Shown here: in pieces, positions 23,683 to 31,367 of the stretch
Layout of the letters: every line of letters begins with the position of its first letter
Position numbering within the stretch: the first letter of the stretch is position 1
Assembly: GCA_021287065.1 (NCBI GenBank)
Contig: JAJTBE010000161.1
Coordinates: 1-41,787, forward strand
Source of the DNA: Bacillota bacterium
GTDB lineage: Bacteria > Vulcanimicrobiota > JAJTBE01
Direction: 5' to 3'
DNA length: 41,787 bases
Program-made: the position numbers and the translations under genes
Notes under the pieces: generated by a model
Database searches by the model: none
What the model saw: only the letters and a program-made list of their open reading frames with translations
Told to the model about the DNA's origin: nothing

Positions 23683-24243
23683 TTACCTTTTTATCAGTAT
23701 TATTGTTTCTACTCTGTTGTTTTTCAGAATAAACACAAGGTTCTTATCGTCTTTCCTGTTTCCGTAAATTCTCGTTTCTGTTTTCGATGTTTTATTCTTT
23801 ATGGATTGCAGGGGTTTTCCGTATGCTTTGTTTAGTTGTGCCGCCGTAGATCCGGGTTTTATGCCTGCACCGGTTTCCAGGGTTTTTAAAGAAACACCTG
23901 TGAGCATAAACATGTCGAGGTTTCTTCTTGATTGGTAAAATTTATCCATATTTGACAATCTGACGGAATCGATGACGAATTTCCCTGTGCCTGCAGGTTT
24001 CAGCGTTACTCTGATATATGTATTTTCTTTTCTGTTTAAAATTATATGGGGGCAGCTCTCCTCCACAGGCTGGGGAATGTTAAGTTTCTCAAGAATTCCT
24101 GAGCTGCTGTTTAGTTTCAGAAATCCGATGCTGTAATCAAATGTCCGTTCAGCTTTCTTTTTGACCGGAGCTGCTGCTGCGGGAAATAGTGAAGCTATAA
24201 TGAGAATTATCAGTGTAATTGCTGTTTTTAGGGTCTTTTGCAT
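23683..24243 (-). CDS. Exported hypothetical protein with a C-terminal BamE-like module
   Basis: 186 residues. A signal peptide (MQKTLKTAITLIILIIA, cleavage near AAAAP) is followed by a beta-rich middle and a C-terminal module starting GIKPGSTAAQLNKAYGKP and ending in the strands DKNLVFILKNNRVETIIL. The GxTxxxLxxxYGxP pattern is that of BamE/SmpA-like and SH3-adjacent envelope domains, and resembles the modules in the 16629-17150 product. CGGAG lies 7 bases before the ATG. It is a single gene, with no partner visible. The function is unknown. Confidence 0.75.
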   Translation of the reverse strand: MQKTLKTAITLIILIIASLFPAAAAPVKKKAERTFDYSIGFLKLNSSSGILEKLNIPQPVEESCPHIILNRKENTYIRVTLKPAGTGKFVIDSVRLSNMDKFYQSRRNLDMFMLTGVSLKTLETGAGIKPGSTAAQLNKAYGKPLQSIKNKTSKTETRIYGNRKDDKNLVFILKNNRVETIILIKR

Positions 24244-24380
24244 TTTTTTCTCCGTATTTCCATCAGAATCCCGAACACAGGAAATATTTTGCTCTTAATA
24301 AATTACAATGATAATGTATGATATGTGCCTGAAAAGGTCAATGATTAGGATGCTAAAATGTAGGGAAAGCAGGTGTGTTT

Positions 24381-25019
24381 ATGAAAAAACAACCCGGATT
24401 TATTCTTTTGCTTATTGTTTTTGCCTGTTTTATCACTTCATGTGCTGTTTTCGCTCAAAGCCAGGGGGCCTCTTATATTGAGACGGGCAAGGAAATGCTT
24501 GGACAGCATAAATTTGAAGAGGCTCTTGCTCAGTTTAATAAAGCTGTTGCTGAGAATCCGCAGAATGTGGAGGCAATTTTCCTTAAAGGCACCGCCCTGT
24601 ATTGGCTAAAAAGATACCCTGAAGCGGACAAAGCTTTCGATGACGCTTCAAAACTGAACAATCAGCATTATCTTATATGGTATTTCAAGGGAAAATCCGC
24701 CAATGCACAGGGCAATTCGAAGGATGCCCTTGCTTATTACGAAAAATCGATAGAATGCAACGGTTTGTTTAAAGATGCCTGGTTTGACAAAGGGCTGATT
24801 CTTTACTCGAAAGAGGAATACCATTCTGCCGCTTCCTGTATGGGAAGAGTAATCCATTTAGACAATACCGACGGCAGAGCATACTGTATAGCCGGTATGT
24901 GTCATTACTGGCTTGGGGATATGGAGCAGGCAAGAGATTATATCACCAAAGGTCTGTCCCTCAATCCCGGCTGGAAAGATAACATTCCGGAGAAAATCAG
25001 AAAGGCGGTAGGCTTGTAA
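24381..25019 (+). CDS. TPR-repeat protein, probable lipoprotein
   Basis: The ATG at 24381 (AGG 7 bases before) is preferred over the GTG at 24375. The N terminus KKQPGFILLLIVFACFITSC has a lipobox-like ITSC, so it may be lipid-anchored; cleavage after VFA is the alternative. Four to five TPR units follow (FEEALAQFNKAVAENPQN, YPEADKAFDDASKLN, SKDALAYYEKSIECNG, EQARDYITKGLSLNPG). It overlaps the next gene by one base (TAATG), so the two are translationally coupled. The role is presumably scaffolding; no partner is identified beyond the coupled zinc protein. Confidence 0.82.
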   Translation: MKKQPGFILLLIVFACFITSCAVFAQSQGASYIETGKEMLGQHKFEEALAQFNKAVAENPQNVEAIFLKGTALYWLKRYPEADKAFDDASKLNNQHYLIWYFKGKSANAQGNSKDALAYYEKSIECNGLFKDAWFDKGLILYSKEEYHSAASCMGRVIHLDNTDGRAYCIAGMCHYWLGDMEQARDYITKGLSLNPGWKDNIPEKIRKAVGL

Positions 25020-25207
25020 TGTCCTCTGTTTTATGCCGTTTCTGTAAGGGAACAGGGGAAATGCCCTGTGAATCCTGTAACCCGGAAAAAAACGAAAACA
25101 AAGAACCGCAGACAGATAACGCCTGCGGCGTCTGTGAAGGTAAAGGCAGGGTGAAATGTCCTTACTGCCTCGGTTTCGGAATGGTTGATTTTCCGGCTAT
25201 CGCCTGA
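25019..25207 (+). CDS. Small CxxCxGxG zinc-ribbon protein
   Basis: 62 residues consisting of two pairs of DnaJ-type zinc motifs: CRFCKGTG with CESC, and CGVCEGKG with CPYCLGFG. The DnaJ cysteine-rich domain has four such repeats, so this is a stand-alone version with no J domain. Its ATG shares an A with the TAA of the TPR gene. Since the TPR protein is exported and this one has no signal, they would be in different compartments unless the TPR protein is not processed. A chaperone or thiol/disulfide role is possible. Confidence 0.75.
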   Translation: MSSVLCRFCKGTGEMPCESCNPEKNENKEPQTDNACGVCEGKGRVKCPYCLGFGMVDFPAIA

Positions 25208-25214
25208 CAATCTT

Positions 25215-26177
25215 TTAGGTTGTGAGAATTATTTTCCCGTACGCTTTTTCCTCAATCACCAGATGGTGGGCTTCCGGCGCTTTTTCAAGGGGAAGTTCAA
25301 GTCCGATCACAGGACTCAGGCTGCCTTTTATTACGCCTTCTGCAATACCCTGCTGAATCTCATCCATTTCATCAGGGAGAACATTCATCAGAGTCATGCC
25401 TCTGATATCCGCATCCTTACCCATCAGGAAACGGGGGGTGATCTCCACATTTCCCCTCGAACCGATAACCACAACTCTTCCATGTTTAGCCAGAATCTGT
25501 ATGTCATTGCCGAGGTTTACATTTGCAAGCATTTCAAGAATGACATCCACGCCCTTGCCCCCTGTGAATTCAAGAGCCTGTGTGAAGTGGTCCGGATCGT
25601 TGTGATCAATAACAAGGGCTGCGCCGTATTTTTCAACAAGCGCTTTTCCCCTGTGGGTTCCTGCAGTTGCAATAACTTTCATTCCTGCAGCGGCTGCAAG
25701 CTGAAGTGCAGCTAAACCCACTCCGCCGCTGGCACCATGAATCATAACAAATTCCCCTGTCCTTGCCTGCGCCCTGTGAAATAATGCTCTGTAAGCTGTG
25801 GAGTAGGGGACTCCCAAAGCTGCGCCCTGAGAGAATGTAAGCTGATCCGGCAGGTGGAAAACCCTGCTTTGCAGGCATAATGTTTTTTCTGCATAAGAAC
25901 CTGTCAGGGTGCCTGCTGTATAAACCCGATCCCCTGGTTTGAATTTTGTAACATCCGCCCCCACCGATTCAACCACACCGGCAGCGTCCATTCCCGGAGT
26001 ATAAGGTACTGCAGCGCTGTAACCCTGCCCGCCAGCCCTTATGTATGTTTCAACGGGATTTACGCCAGCAGCATAAACTTTAATCAGAACCTGCTCCCTT
26101 TCCGGCACCGGATCAGGTATCTCTTCAATATGCATAACTTCAGGCGCCCCTGTGGTATTTACTCTTATCGCTTTCAT
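25215..26177 (-). CDS. Zinc-independent alcohol dehydrogenase / quinone oxidoreductase family
   Basis: A cytoplasmic NAD(P)H-dependent MDR-family oxidoreductase of 320 residues. GroES-like N-terminal domain: IPDPVPEREQVLIKVYAAGVNPVETYIR, TPGMDAAGVVESVG and FKPGDRVY. Rossmann domain: VMIHGASGGVGLAALQLA, with the GxGxxG-like AxxGVG. Catalytic and structural zinc cysteines are missing, as in quinone reductase and zeta-crystallin. AGGAGG lies 8 bases before the ATG. The substrate cannot be told. It converges with the zinc-ribbon gene with only 7 bases between stops. Confidence 0.9.
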   Translation of the reverse strand: MKAIRVNTTGAPEVMHIEEIPDPVPEREQVLIKVYAAGVNPVETYIRAGGQGYSAAVPYTPGMDAAGVVESVGADVTKFKPGDRVYTAGTLTGSYAEKTLCLQSRVFHLPDQLTFSQGAALGVPYSTAYRALFHRAQARTGEFVMIHGASGGVGLAALQLAAAAGMKVIATAGTHRGKALVEKYGAALVIDHNDPDHFTQALEFTGGKGVDVILEMLANVNLGNDIQILAKHGRVVVIGSRGNVEITPRFLMGKDADIRGMTLMNVLPDEMDEIQQGIAEGVIKGSLSPVIGLELPLEKAPEAHHLVIEEKAYGKIILTT

Positions 26178-26264
26178 AATTCAGCCTCCTGCATGGTTCT
26201 TTCTGATAGAAAAACAAAAACCCGTTTAATATAGTTTCGCCGGAGAGCTTATTTTTCCGGCAAC

Positions 26265-26347
26265 AAAAAAGCTGCCCTGAAAGTCCGGATATTTAATGCC
26301 GAATCCATATCCGCATTTATTATCCATCTGACTTACGGGACAGCTTT
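26265..26347 (-). terminator. Large branched hairpin after the glycine-zipper frame
   Basis: Outer arms 26268-26279 and 26336-26347 (AAAGCTG core) enclose an inner perfect CGGATAT/ATATCCG stem. On the minus strand the outer stem ends in TTTTTT, so it can terminate transcription from the 26363 frame. Confidence 0.55.
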
Positions 26348-26362
26348 ATTTATTCTGAAATA

Positions 26363-26542
26363 CTATTTAAGTAATACACCTTCAAGTTTGCTGGCGACAA
26401 TTGTGCTTCCGGCAACTGCTCCCACTATAGAGCTTGTAACTCCTGCAGCAACTCCGCCGTTTACTCCCAGAACGCCTCCGGTAATAGCACCGGCAACCAT
26501 TCCTACTCCTGCGCCTAAAAGTTCTCTCCGGGAGCTTGGCAA
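26363..26542 (-). pseudogene. Glycine-zipper protein, 5' end replaced by a repeat
   Basis: The minus strand encodes RELLGAGVGMVAGAITGG and about 35 more residues with Gly or Ala every few positions, ending KLEGVLLK and a TAG stop. This is the glycine-zipper type that packs helices in membranes. No ATG precedes the core in the open frame; a TTG at 26542 is the nearest candidate and has no good Shine-Dalgarno. The sequence just upstream of RELL is the dispersed repeat R4, so the original N terminus has probably been lost. An intact downstream terminator supports a former or residual gene. Confidence 0.45.
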
Positions 26543-26606
26543 ACCGATGCAATTCCCGTGATCAATCAGATAAATCCATACCTTAATACAGTTGCATTGG
26601 CGAGGG
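26516..26606. repeat. Dispersed repeat, copy R4 (right half of R6)
   Basis: It aligns by eye at about 80% with 37634-37730: AAAAGTT, CTCCGGGAGCTTG, CGTGATC, ATCAGA, AATCCAT and CCTTAAT occur in the same order and spacing. The palindromic left half is absent here. Confidence 0.65.
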
Positions 26607-26698
26607 GTTGCAGGTTTAGCCGGTTGCTGAAAAGGTAATCTCTGAGCTTCAAAGAAATCAATCTTTTCCGGCTAATCCTGAGAAAGCAGTATGAAAAG

Positions 26699-27595
26699 AT
26701 GAATAAAAAAACTTTTGCCTTTAAGAAAATAGATGCATTTACAGACGGCAAATCTTCAGGAAACCCTGCAGGGTGTGTTTTTGTTGGTGAAAATCAGAGT
26801 GTCGCTGAGACCGAAATGCAGACAATAGCAACCCAGTTAAAGGGATTTGTTAACGAAACAGCATTTATGACAAAAGAGAATGGCGAAATCAGGCTTCGTT
26901 ATTATTCTTCCGAATGCGAAGTTGAATTTTGCGGACATGCAACAATAGCAATAATGCACAACCTGTTATCGGAAAATCCCGACTTCACCGGCAGTGATGA
27001 AATCCCCATTCGCATAAATGCCGGGACTATTCCCGTATTCAACAGGGTTCAGGAGGAAAATGCCGTTTATATAATGGCTCCTTCTCCTGAGTTTTGTGAT
27101 TATAAACCTGATGCCTGTGAAACAGATTCTGTTTTATTTGACGGCGCTAATCTTATTGATTGCTCAAAACCGATGGAAGTAATAAACGCAGGTTTGAGAA
27201 CTCTCATTGTCCCTGTGGTTTCCCCGGAAGGATGTCTCGGGTGCAGCCCTGATTCTGAGAAGCTGCGGAACTTCTGCATTAATAATCATGTTGATATTGT
27301 CCTGATATACAGTGTGTCGGCGAAGTATGAAGAATGCCTTTACCGGACAAGGGTGTTTGCACCCCGGTTCGGTTATCTTGAAGATCCTGCCACCGGTTCA
27401 GGCAATGCAGCTTTCGGTTATTATCTTATGAAGTATGGGCTAATGCCTGATTCACTTCTGATAGAGCAGAGTGCAGACAGGGAAAACCCGAATCTTATCA
27501 AACTAAGAAAAATCAGCAGGGATGGAACCGGAAGGATTATCTTCGGAGGTTCATCCGTATTGAGAATAAGCGGCGAATATTCTCTTTATTTATAA
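26699..27595 (+). CDS. PhzF-family isomerase/epimerase-like protein
   Basis: 298 residues of the PhzF fold (two similar halves, related to diaminopimelate epimerase). Typical motifs: FKKIDAFTDGKSSGNPAGCVFV at the N terminus (core GNPAGV-like), the catalytic Glu in GFVNETAFM, EVEFCGHATIA, and EDPATGSGNAAFGYYL in the second half. PhzF converts trans-2,3-dihydro-3-hydroxyanthranilate in phenazine synthesis, but most homologues act on unknown small molecules and no phenazine genes are here. The Shine-Dalgarno is weak. The DinB-like gene follows 27 bases later and is probably co-transcribed. Confidence 0.9.
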   Translation: MNKKTFAFKKIDAFTDGKSSGNPAGCVFVGENQSVAETEMQTIATQLKGFVNETAFMTKENGEIRLRYYSSECEVEFCGHATIAIMHNLLSENPDFTGSDEIPIRINAGTIPVFNRVQEENAVYIMAPSPEFCDYKPDACETDSVLFDGANLIDCSKPMEVINAGLRTLIVPVVSPEGCLGCSPDSEKLRNFCINNHVDIVLIYSVSAKYEECLYRTRVFAPRFGYLEDPATGSGNAAFGYYLMKYGLMPDSLLIEQSADRENPNLIKLRKISRDGTGRIIFGGSSVLRISGEYSLYL

Positions 27596-27622
27596 AGATT
27601 AAAAACGGAGGTATAATCACAA

Positions 27623-28123
27623 ATGATACGCAAAATAGAAGATTTTCTCAATGAATGGCAGATGGAAAAGGAATCAACGGAAAAAGTTCTCAAAGCTATA
27701 ACTCCGGAAGCTGCCCGTACAGAACAGTATCCCGGGGGCAGAACAATCGGATACATCGGCTGGCATATTGTTCTTACCCTGCCTGAAATGGCGGGTAAAA
27801 CCGGTCTTAAAGTTGAAGGTCCCGAAGAACATGCACCTGAACCGGAAAATTTTGAAGATGTGGTAAAACAGTATCACATTTCTGCCCAGTCTGTTTATGA
27901 TGCAGTAAAAAACACATGGAAAGATGAAGATCTGGATACGGAAGTGGATATGTACGGTCAGAAATGGAAAAACGGCCAGACTTTATCCGCTCTGATTAAG
28001 CATGAAGTTCATCACAGAGGCCAGATCAGCGCGCTGCTGAGACAAACCGGTGTGGCAGTTCCCGGTGTTTATGGTCCTGCAAGGGAAGAATGGGGAGCTT
28101 ACGGGCTTCCTCCCATGAAATAG
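27623..28123 (+). CDS. DinB/YfiT-like metal-binding four-helix protein
   Basis: 166 residues. The metal triad of the DinB fold is visible: His48 in IGWHIV, and His127 and His131 in HEVHHRGQI. The family includes thiol (bacillithiol, mycothiol) transferases and many proteins of unknown reaction. GGAGG is found 11 bases before the ATG, at the long end of the usual range. It follows the PhzF-like gene closely. The substrate is unknown. Confidence 0.85.
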   Translation: MIRKIEDFLNEWQMEKESTEKVLKAITPEAARTEQYPGGRTIGYIGWHIVLTLPEMAGKTGLKVEGPEEHAPEPENFEDVVKQYHISAQSVYDAVKNTWKDEDLDTEVDMYGQKWKNGQTLSALIKHEVHHRGQISALLRQTGVAVPGVYGPAREEWGAYGLPPMK

Positions 28124-28159
28124 AATTTGCGGAACAAAACAGAACGATAAGATGTTAAG

Positions 28160-28197
28160 TAAGATGGGGGGCGCCGGTAAACTGCCACCCCATCTTA
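28160..28197 (+). promoter_or_regulatory. Strong hairpin upstream of the LDH-like gene
   Basis: TAAGATGGGG (28160-28169) pairs perfectly with CCCCATCTTA (28188-28197); a second GGC/GCC pairing caps it. No T-run follows, so it may be a leader structure or a weak terminator of the DinB-like transcript. Confidence 0.45.
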
Positions 28198-28225
28198 ATA
28201 ATCTGGTTTAATATGGAGGCTCGTC

Positions 28226-29176
28226 ATGAGCGAAAAAATTCATCGTAAAAAAATAGGAATAGTGGGTGTCGGAGCAGTAGGCGCAACCACAGCTTTCACA
28301 CTTACCATATCAAATTTAGCAGACGAAATAGTTCTTATAGATAAAAATGAAGCCCGGGCAAGAGGGGAAGCTCTTGATATTTCACACTGTGTGCCTTTTG
28401 TAAGCCCTTCTAAAATCTGGGCAGGTGAATATAAAGATCTGGAAGATGCAGATATTGTAATAGTAACGGCAAGCATACCAATGCTGAATCTGAAAAGCAG
28501 GCTTGACCTGACGAAAAAGAATATTCCTATTGTTCAGGAAATTTCCGAAGGTATCAAAAACTCAGGTTTCAAGGGGATTCTGATCAATGTTTCAAACCCT
28601 GTGGATATTCTTTCTTACTTTTTCTACAAATGGACGGGACTGCCAGCCAATAAGGTTATAGGAACGGGAACAGTTCTGGACAGTGCACGGTTCCGTTATC
28701 TTCTTGGCAAAAACTGCGGAATTGACCCCAGATCCGTTCACGCATATATTCTCGGCGAACACGGCGACAGCGAATTTCCTGTGTGGTCTCAGGCAAATGT
28801 GGCTGGAATGCCTTTGAAGGAATCATGCTGCAACTGCAATAATAAATGTGAAGATCGTGTTTTTGATGAAATTTTTGAAGAAGCAAAAGTTTCAGCATAC
28901 CACATTATAAAGGGTAAAGGCACAACCAATTATGCCATAGCTATGAGCACCCTTTCGATATGTCAGGCGATACTCCGCAACGAATCGAGGGTTTTGCCGG
29001 TTTCAACTTTTGTTGACGATTATCTCGGCGTCAGTGATATGTTTATGAGTCTGCCCTGCGTCCTGAACAGGCAGGGAATTAAAAAAGTGCTTAAACTGAA
29101 TCTCAATGAAAAGGAAAGTGAAGCTTTTATCGCTTCTGCTAAGATTCTGAAGGAAGAAGCTTTAAGGTACCTTTGA
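28226..29176 (+). CDS. L-2-hydroxyacid (lactate-type) dehydrogenase with altered specificity loop
   Basis: An NAD-dependent LDH/MDH-fold enzyme of 316 residues. GVGAVGATTAF is the nucleotide site, with Asp in LIDKNE indicating NAD. Catalytic residues are present: Arg92, Asp152 and Arg155 (DSARFR) and His179 (GEHGDSEFP). In the substrate loop the family reads QKPGETR; here it is MLNLKSR, so Met86 replaces the Gln102 that selects pyruvate (Arg in malate enzymes). Met there is known from engineered LDHs with preference for larger hydrophobic 2-oxoacids. A Cys-rich insert (CCNCNNKC) lies near residue 200. GGAGG precedes the ATG by 7 bases. The stop overlaps the ATG of the Crp/Fnr gene. Confidence 0.88.
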   Translation: MSEKIHRKKIGIVGVGAVGATTAFTLTISNLADEIVLIDKNEARARGEALDISHCVPFVSPSKIWAGEYKDLEDADIVIVTASIPMLNLKSRLDLTKKNIPIVQEISEGIKNSGFKGILINVSNPVDILSYFFYKWTGLPANKVIGTGTVLDSARFRYLLGKNCGIDPRSVHAYILGEHGDSEFPVWSQANVAGMPLKESCCNCNNKCEDRVFDEIFEEAKVSAYHIIKGKGTTNYAIAMSTLSICQAILRNESRVLPVSTFVDDYLGVSDMFMSLPCVLNRQGIKKVLKLNLNEKESEAFIASAKILKEEALRYL

Positions 29177-29853
29177 TGAATATGCCGGAAATGAGTGAGG
29201 GTCTGGAATTTTTCAGACAAATGGGAGAAAATGATGCAAAACTTCTCTTTGGCAAAGGTTCTGAAAAGAACTTCGCCAAAGGAGCTTCCATCATTATGGA
29301 GGGGGAAAAATCCCTCTGGTTTTATATTGTATTGTCTGGCAAAGTCAAGATATATAAAACATCGGAAGACGGAAGAGAGCATATTTTTCATTTCGCCAGA
29401 AAAGGAGACTATTTTGGCGAAACTTCCATGATGGACGGGCTTCCTTCTCCTTATTCAGCCATGGCTGTTACTTCATCAACCGTTCTTGCTGTTAAGGATA
29501 CTGATTTAAAAGACCTGATGAACACCAGTCCTGAAATATGCAGGCTTTTTTTCCGCAATGTTTCGGGAAAAATGCGCAAAATGCTTGAAATGATCGAGGA
29601 TTTATCATTCAAAAATGTGCCTGACAGGCTGGCGAAGATTCTTGTTGATATGGCTGATCATGAAGGTGTAAAATCCGGAAAGAATATGATTCTCGAAAGA
29701 AACCTTACTCTTTACGAATTAGCTTCTATGGTGGGGACCGTAAGGGAGGTCATTACCCGATCCCTGCAGAAACTGGAAAAGGAAGGATATATCACAATCG
29801 CAAGACAGCAGATTGAAATCCTTGACCTTGAAGGTTTGAGAAAGTATTCGTAA
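29176..29853 (+). CDS. Crp/Fnr-family transcription regulator
   Basis: A 225-residue regulator: N-terminal cyclic-nucleotide-binding-like beta roll (about 35-145, with GDYFGETSMMDGLPSP) and a C-terminal winged helix (LTLYELASMVGTVREVITRSLQKLEKEGYI). The Arg of the cAMP phosphate pocket (PRSA) is not conserved (SPYSAM), and the FNR cysteines are absent, so the signal is unknown. The ATG at 29176 overlaps the TGA of the dehydrogenase gene (TGATG), with AAGG 8 bases upstream; a TTG at 29173 is less likely. Coupling suggests that it controls, or responds to, the same fermentation step. Confidence 0.9.
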   Translation: MNMPEMSEGLEFFRQMGENDAKLLFGKGSEKNFAKGASIIMEGEKSLWFYIVLSGKVKIYKTSEDGREHIFHFARKGDYFGETSMMDGLPSPYSAMAVTSSTVLAVKDTDLKDLMNTSPEICRLFFRNVSGKMRKMLEMIEDLSFKNVPDRLAKILVDMADHEGVKSGKNMILERNLTLYELASMVGTVREVITRSLQKLEKEGYITIARQQIEILDLEGLRKYS

Positions 29854-29868
29854 AGCAGCTCATTTTCT

Positions 29869-31317
29869 ATGAAATTAATAAAAAATTATATCTACAACCT
29901 GTTTTTTCAGTTTCTTAATGTTGTTCTGGCTATTGTTACTGCGCCTTATATAGCAAGAGTCATCGGTTCAAAGGGTATCGGAATCCAGTCTTTTACCGAT
30001 TCAATCCTTCAGTATTTTATTATTGCGGGAACTCTTGCCATTCCTCTGTGTTACGGCAGCAGAACCATAGCTTATAATGCCTCGGACCCTGAAGCTGCAG
30101 GAAAGACTTTTTTTGAAATTTTCTCTCTCAAAATCATTACAATAACAATATCATCCCTGATTTTTCTTGCATTTGTTTATTATACACAAAAAGAATACTT
30201 TTTTATATTTCTCATTCAGGCTATAGGCCTTATTACCGCTGCTATTGATATCAGCTGGTTTTTTACCGGTATGGAAAACTTCAGGCTTACAATCACCGCA
30301 AATGTTCTCACCAGAGTTATAGGAGTCATCGGGATTTTTACATGGGTGAAAAACGAAGCGGATGTATGGAAATACATCTTTATCTTAGTGGCAGTCCAGC
30401 TTCTCGGACAGATTTTTCTCTGGTTCCACCTTCCTAAGTATGTATCTTTCAAAAATATAAAAATGCCTGAAATCAAAAAACATCTGATGCCGGTTTTATC
30501 ACTGTTTCTGCCCCAGGTAATCATTCAGGTTTATATGGTTATGGACAGAACTCTGCTGGGAAGCCTTGCTGATGTAAGCCAGCTTGGATTTTATGATGTT
30601 TCGATAAAACTGATCAGAATGTCGCTGACAGTAATAACTTCAATGGGCGTCGTGATGCTCCCCAGAATTGCCGGAATTTTCGCCTCCGGAGATATGGATA
30701 CGGTCAGGGATTATATCAGCCGATCTTTTAATGTGGGATCATATCTTGCATTTCCTCTTGCATTCGGCATTGCCGCAGGAGCCGGAAGCTTTGTCCCGTG
30801 GTTTTACGGAGCAAAATTCACCCCCAGTATTCTTCTTCTGGCTGTAATAAGCCCTATGATAATAATTCTGGCATGGAGCAATGTAACCGCCGTCCAGTAT
30901 CTTCTTCCGCTGAAAAGGGAAAGGGAGTTTACAGTTGCCGTCAGTATAGGCGCTGTGTCCAGTCTTATTCTTAATCTGCTTCTGATACCGGTTCTCAAGG
31001 CTCTCGGCGCTGCAATAACCATCGTAACCGCAGAATCAATCGTAACCTTTATCCTGTTCATATTTGTAAGAAAAGAAATTCCACTTATCCCGCTTTTCAG
31101 AAATATGTGGAAATATCTTGCCTCCGCTATTATTATGGCTTCAGCTATCTACGGAATCGGACTGCTTCTCGGACCGAAACCTTACACAACCATTCTTCAG
31201 GCACTGTCTGGTATGGCGGTTTACGCAGGAAGTCAGGCGCTGCTGAAGTCGGAAGCTAATGCATTTCTCTTCGAAAAGGCAATAAATCTTGTCAAATCAG
31301 TTGCCGGAAAAAGCTGA
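29869..31317 (+). CDS. Polysaccharide flippase (Wzx/RfbX type, MOP superfamily)
   Basis: An inner-membrane protein of 482 residues with 12-14 hydrophobic helices. The N terminus YIYNLFFQFLNVVLAIVTAPYIARVIG is typical of O-antigen and capsule flippases, as are the central QVIIQVYMVMDRTLLG and the PLKREREFT region. It would move undecaprenyl-linked oligosaccharides across the membrane. No glycosyltransferase or polymerase gene is nearby, so it is an orphan in this window. It starts 15 bases after the Crp/Fnr stop with a weak Shine-Dalgarno. Confidence 0.88.
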   Translation: MKLIKNYIYNLFFQFLNVVLAIVTAPYIARVIGSKGIGIQSFTDSILQYFIIAGTLAIPLCYGSRTIAYNASDPEAAGKTFFEIFSLKIITITISSLIFLAFVYYTQKEYFFIFLIQAIGLITAAIDISWFFTGMENFRLTITANVLTRVIGVIGIFTWVKNEADVWKYIFILVAVQLLGQIFLWFHLPKYVSFKNIKMPEIKKHLMPVLSLFLPQVIIQVYMVMDRTLLGSLADVSQLGFYDVSIKLIRMSLTVITSMGVVMLPRIAGIFASGDMDTVRDYISRSFNVGSYLAFPLAFGIAAGAGSFVPWFYGAKFTPSILLLAVISPMIIILAWSNVTAVQYLLPLKREREFTVAVSIGAVSSLILNLLLIPVLKALGAAITIVTAESIVTFILFIFVRKEIPLIPLFRNMWKYLASAIIMASAIYGIGLLLGPKPYTTILQALSGMAVYAGSQALLKSEANAFLFEKAINLVKSVAGKS

Positions 31318-31367
31318 TCTTTTTCTCCGAAATATAAATCAGAATAAACATTAATGCTGTGTTTTGG

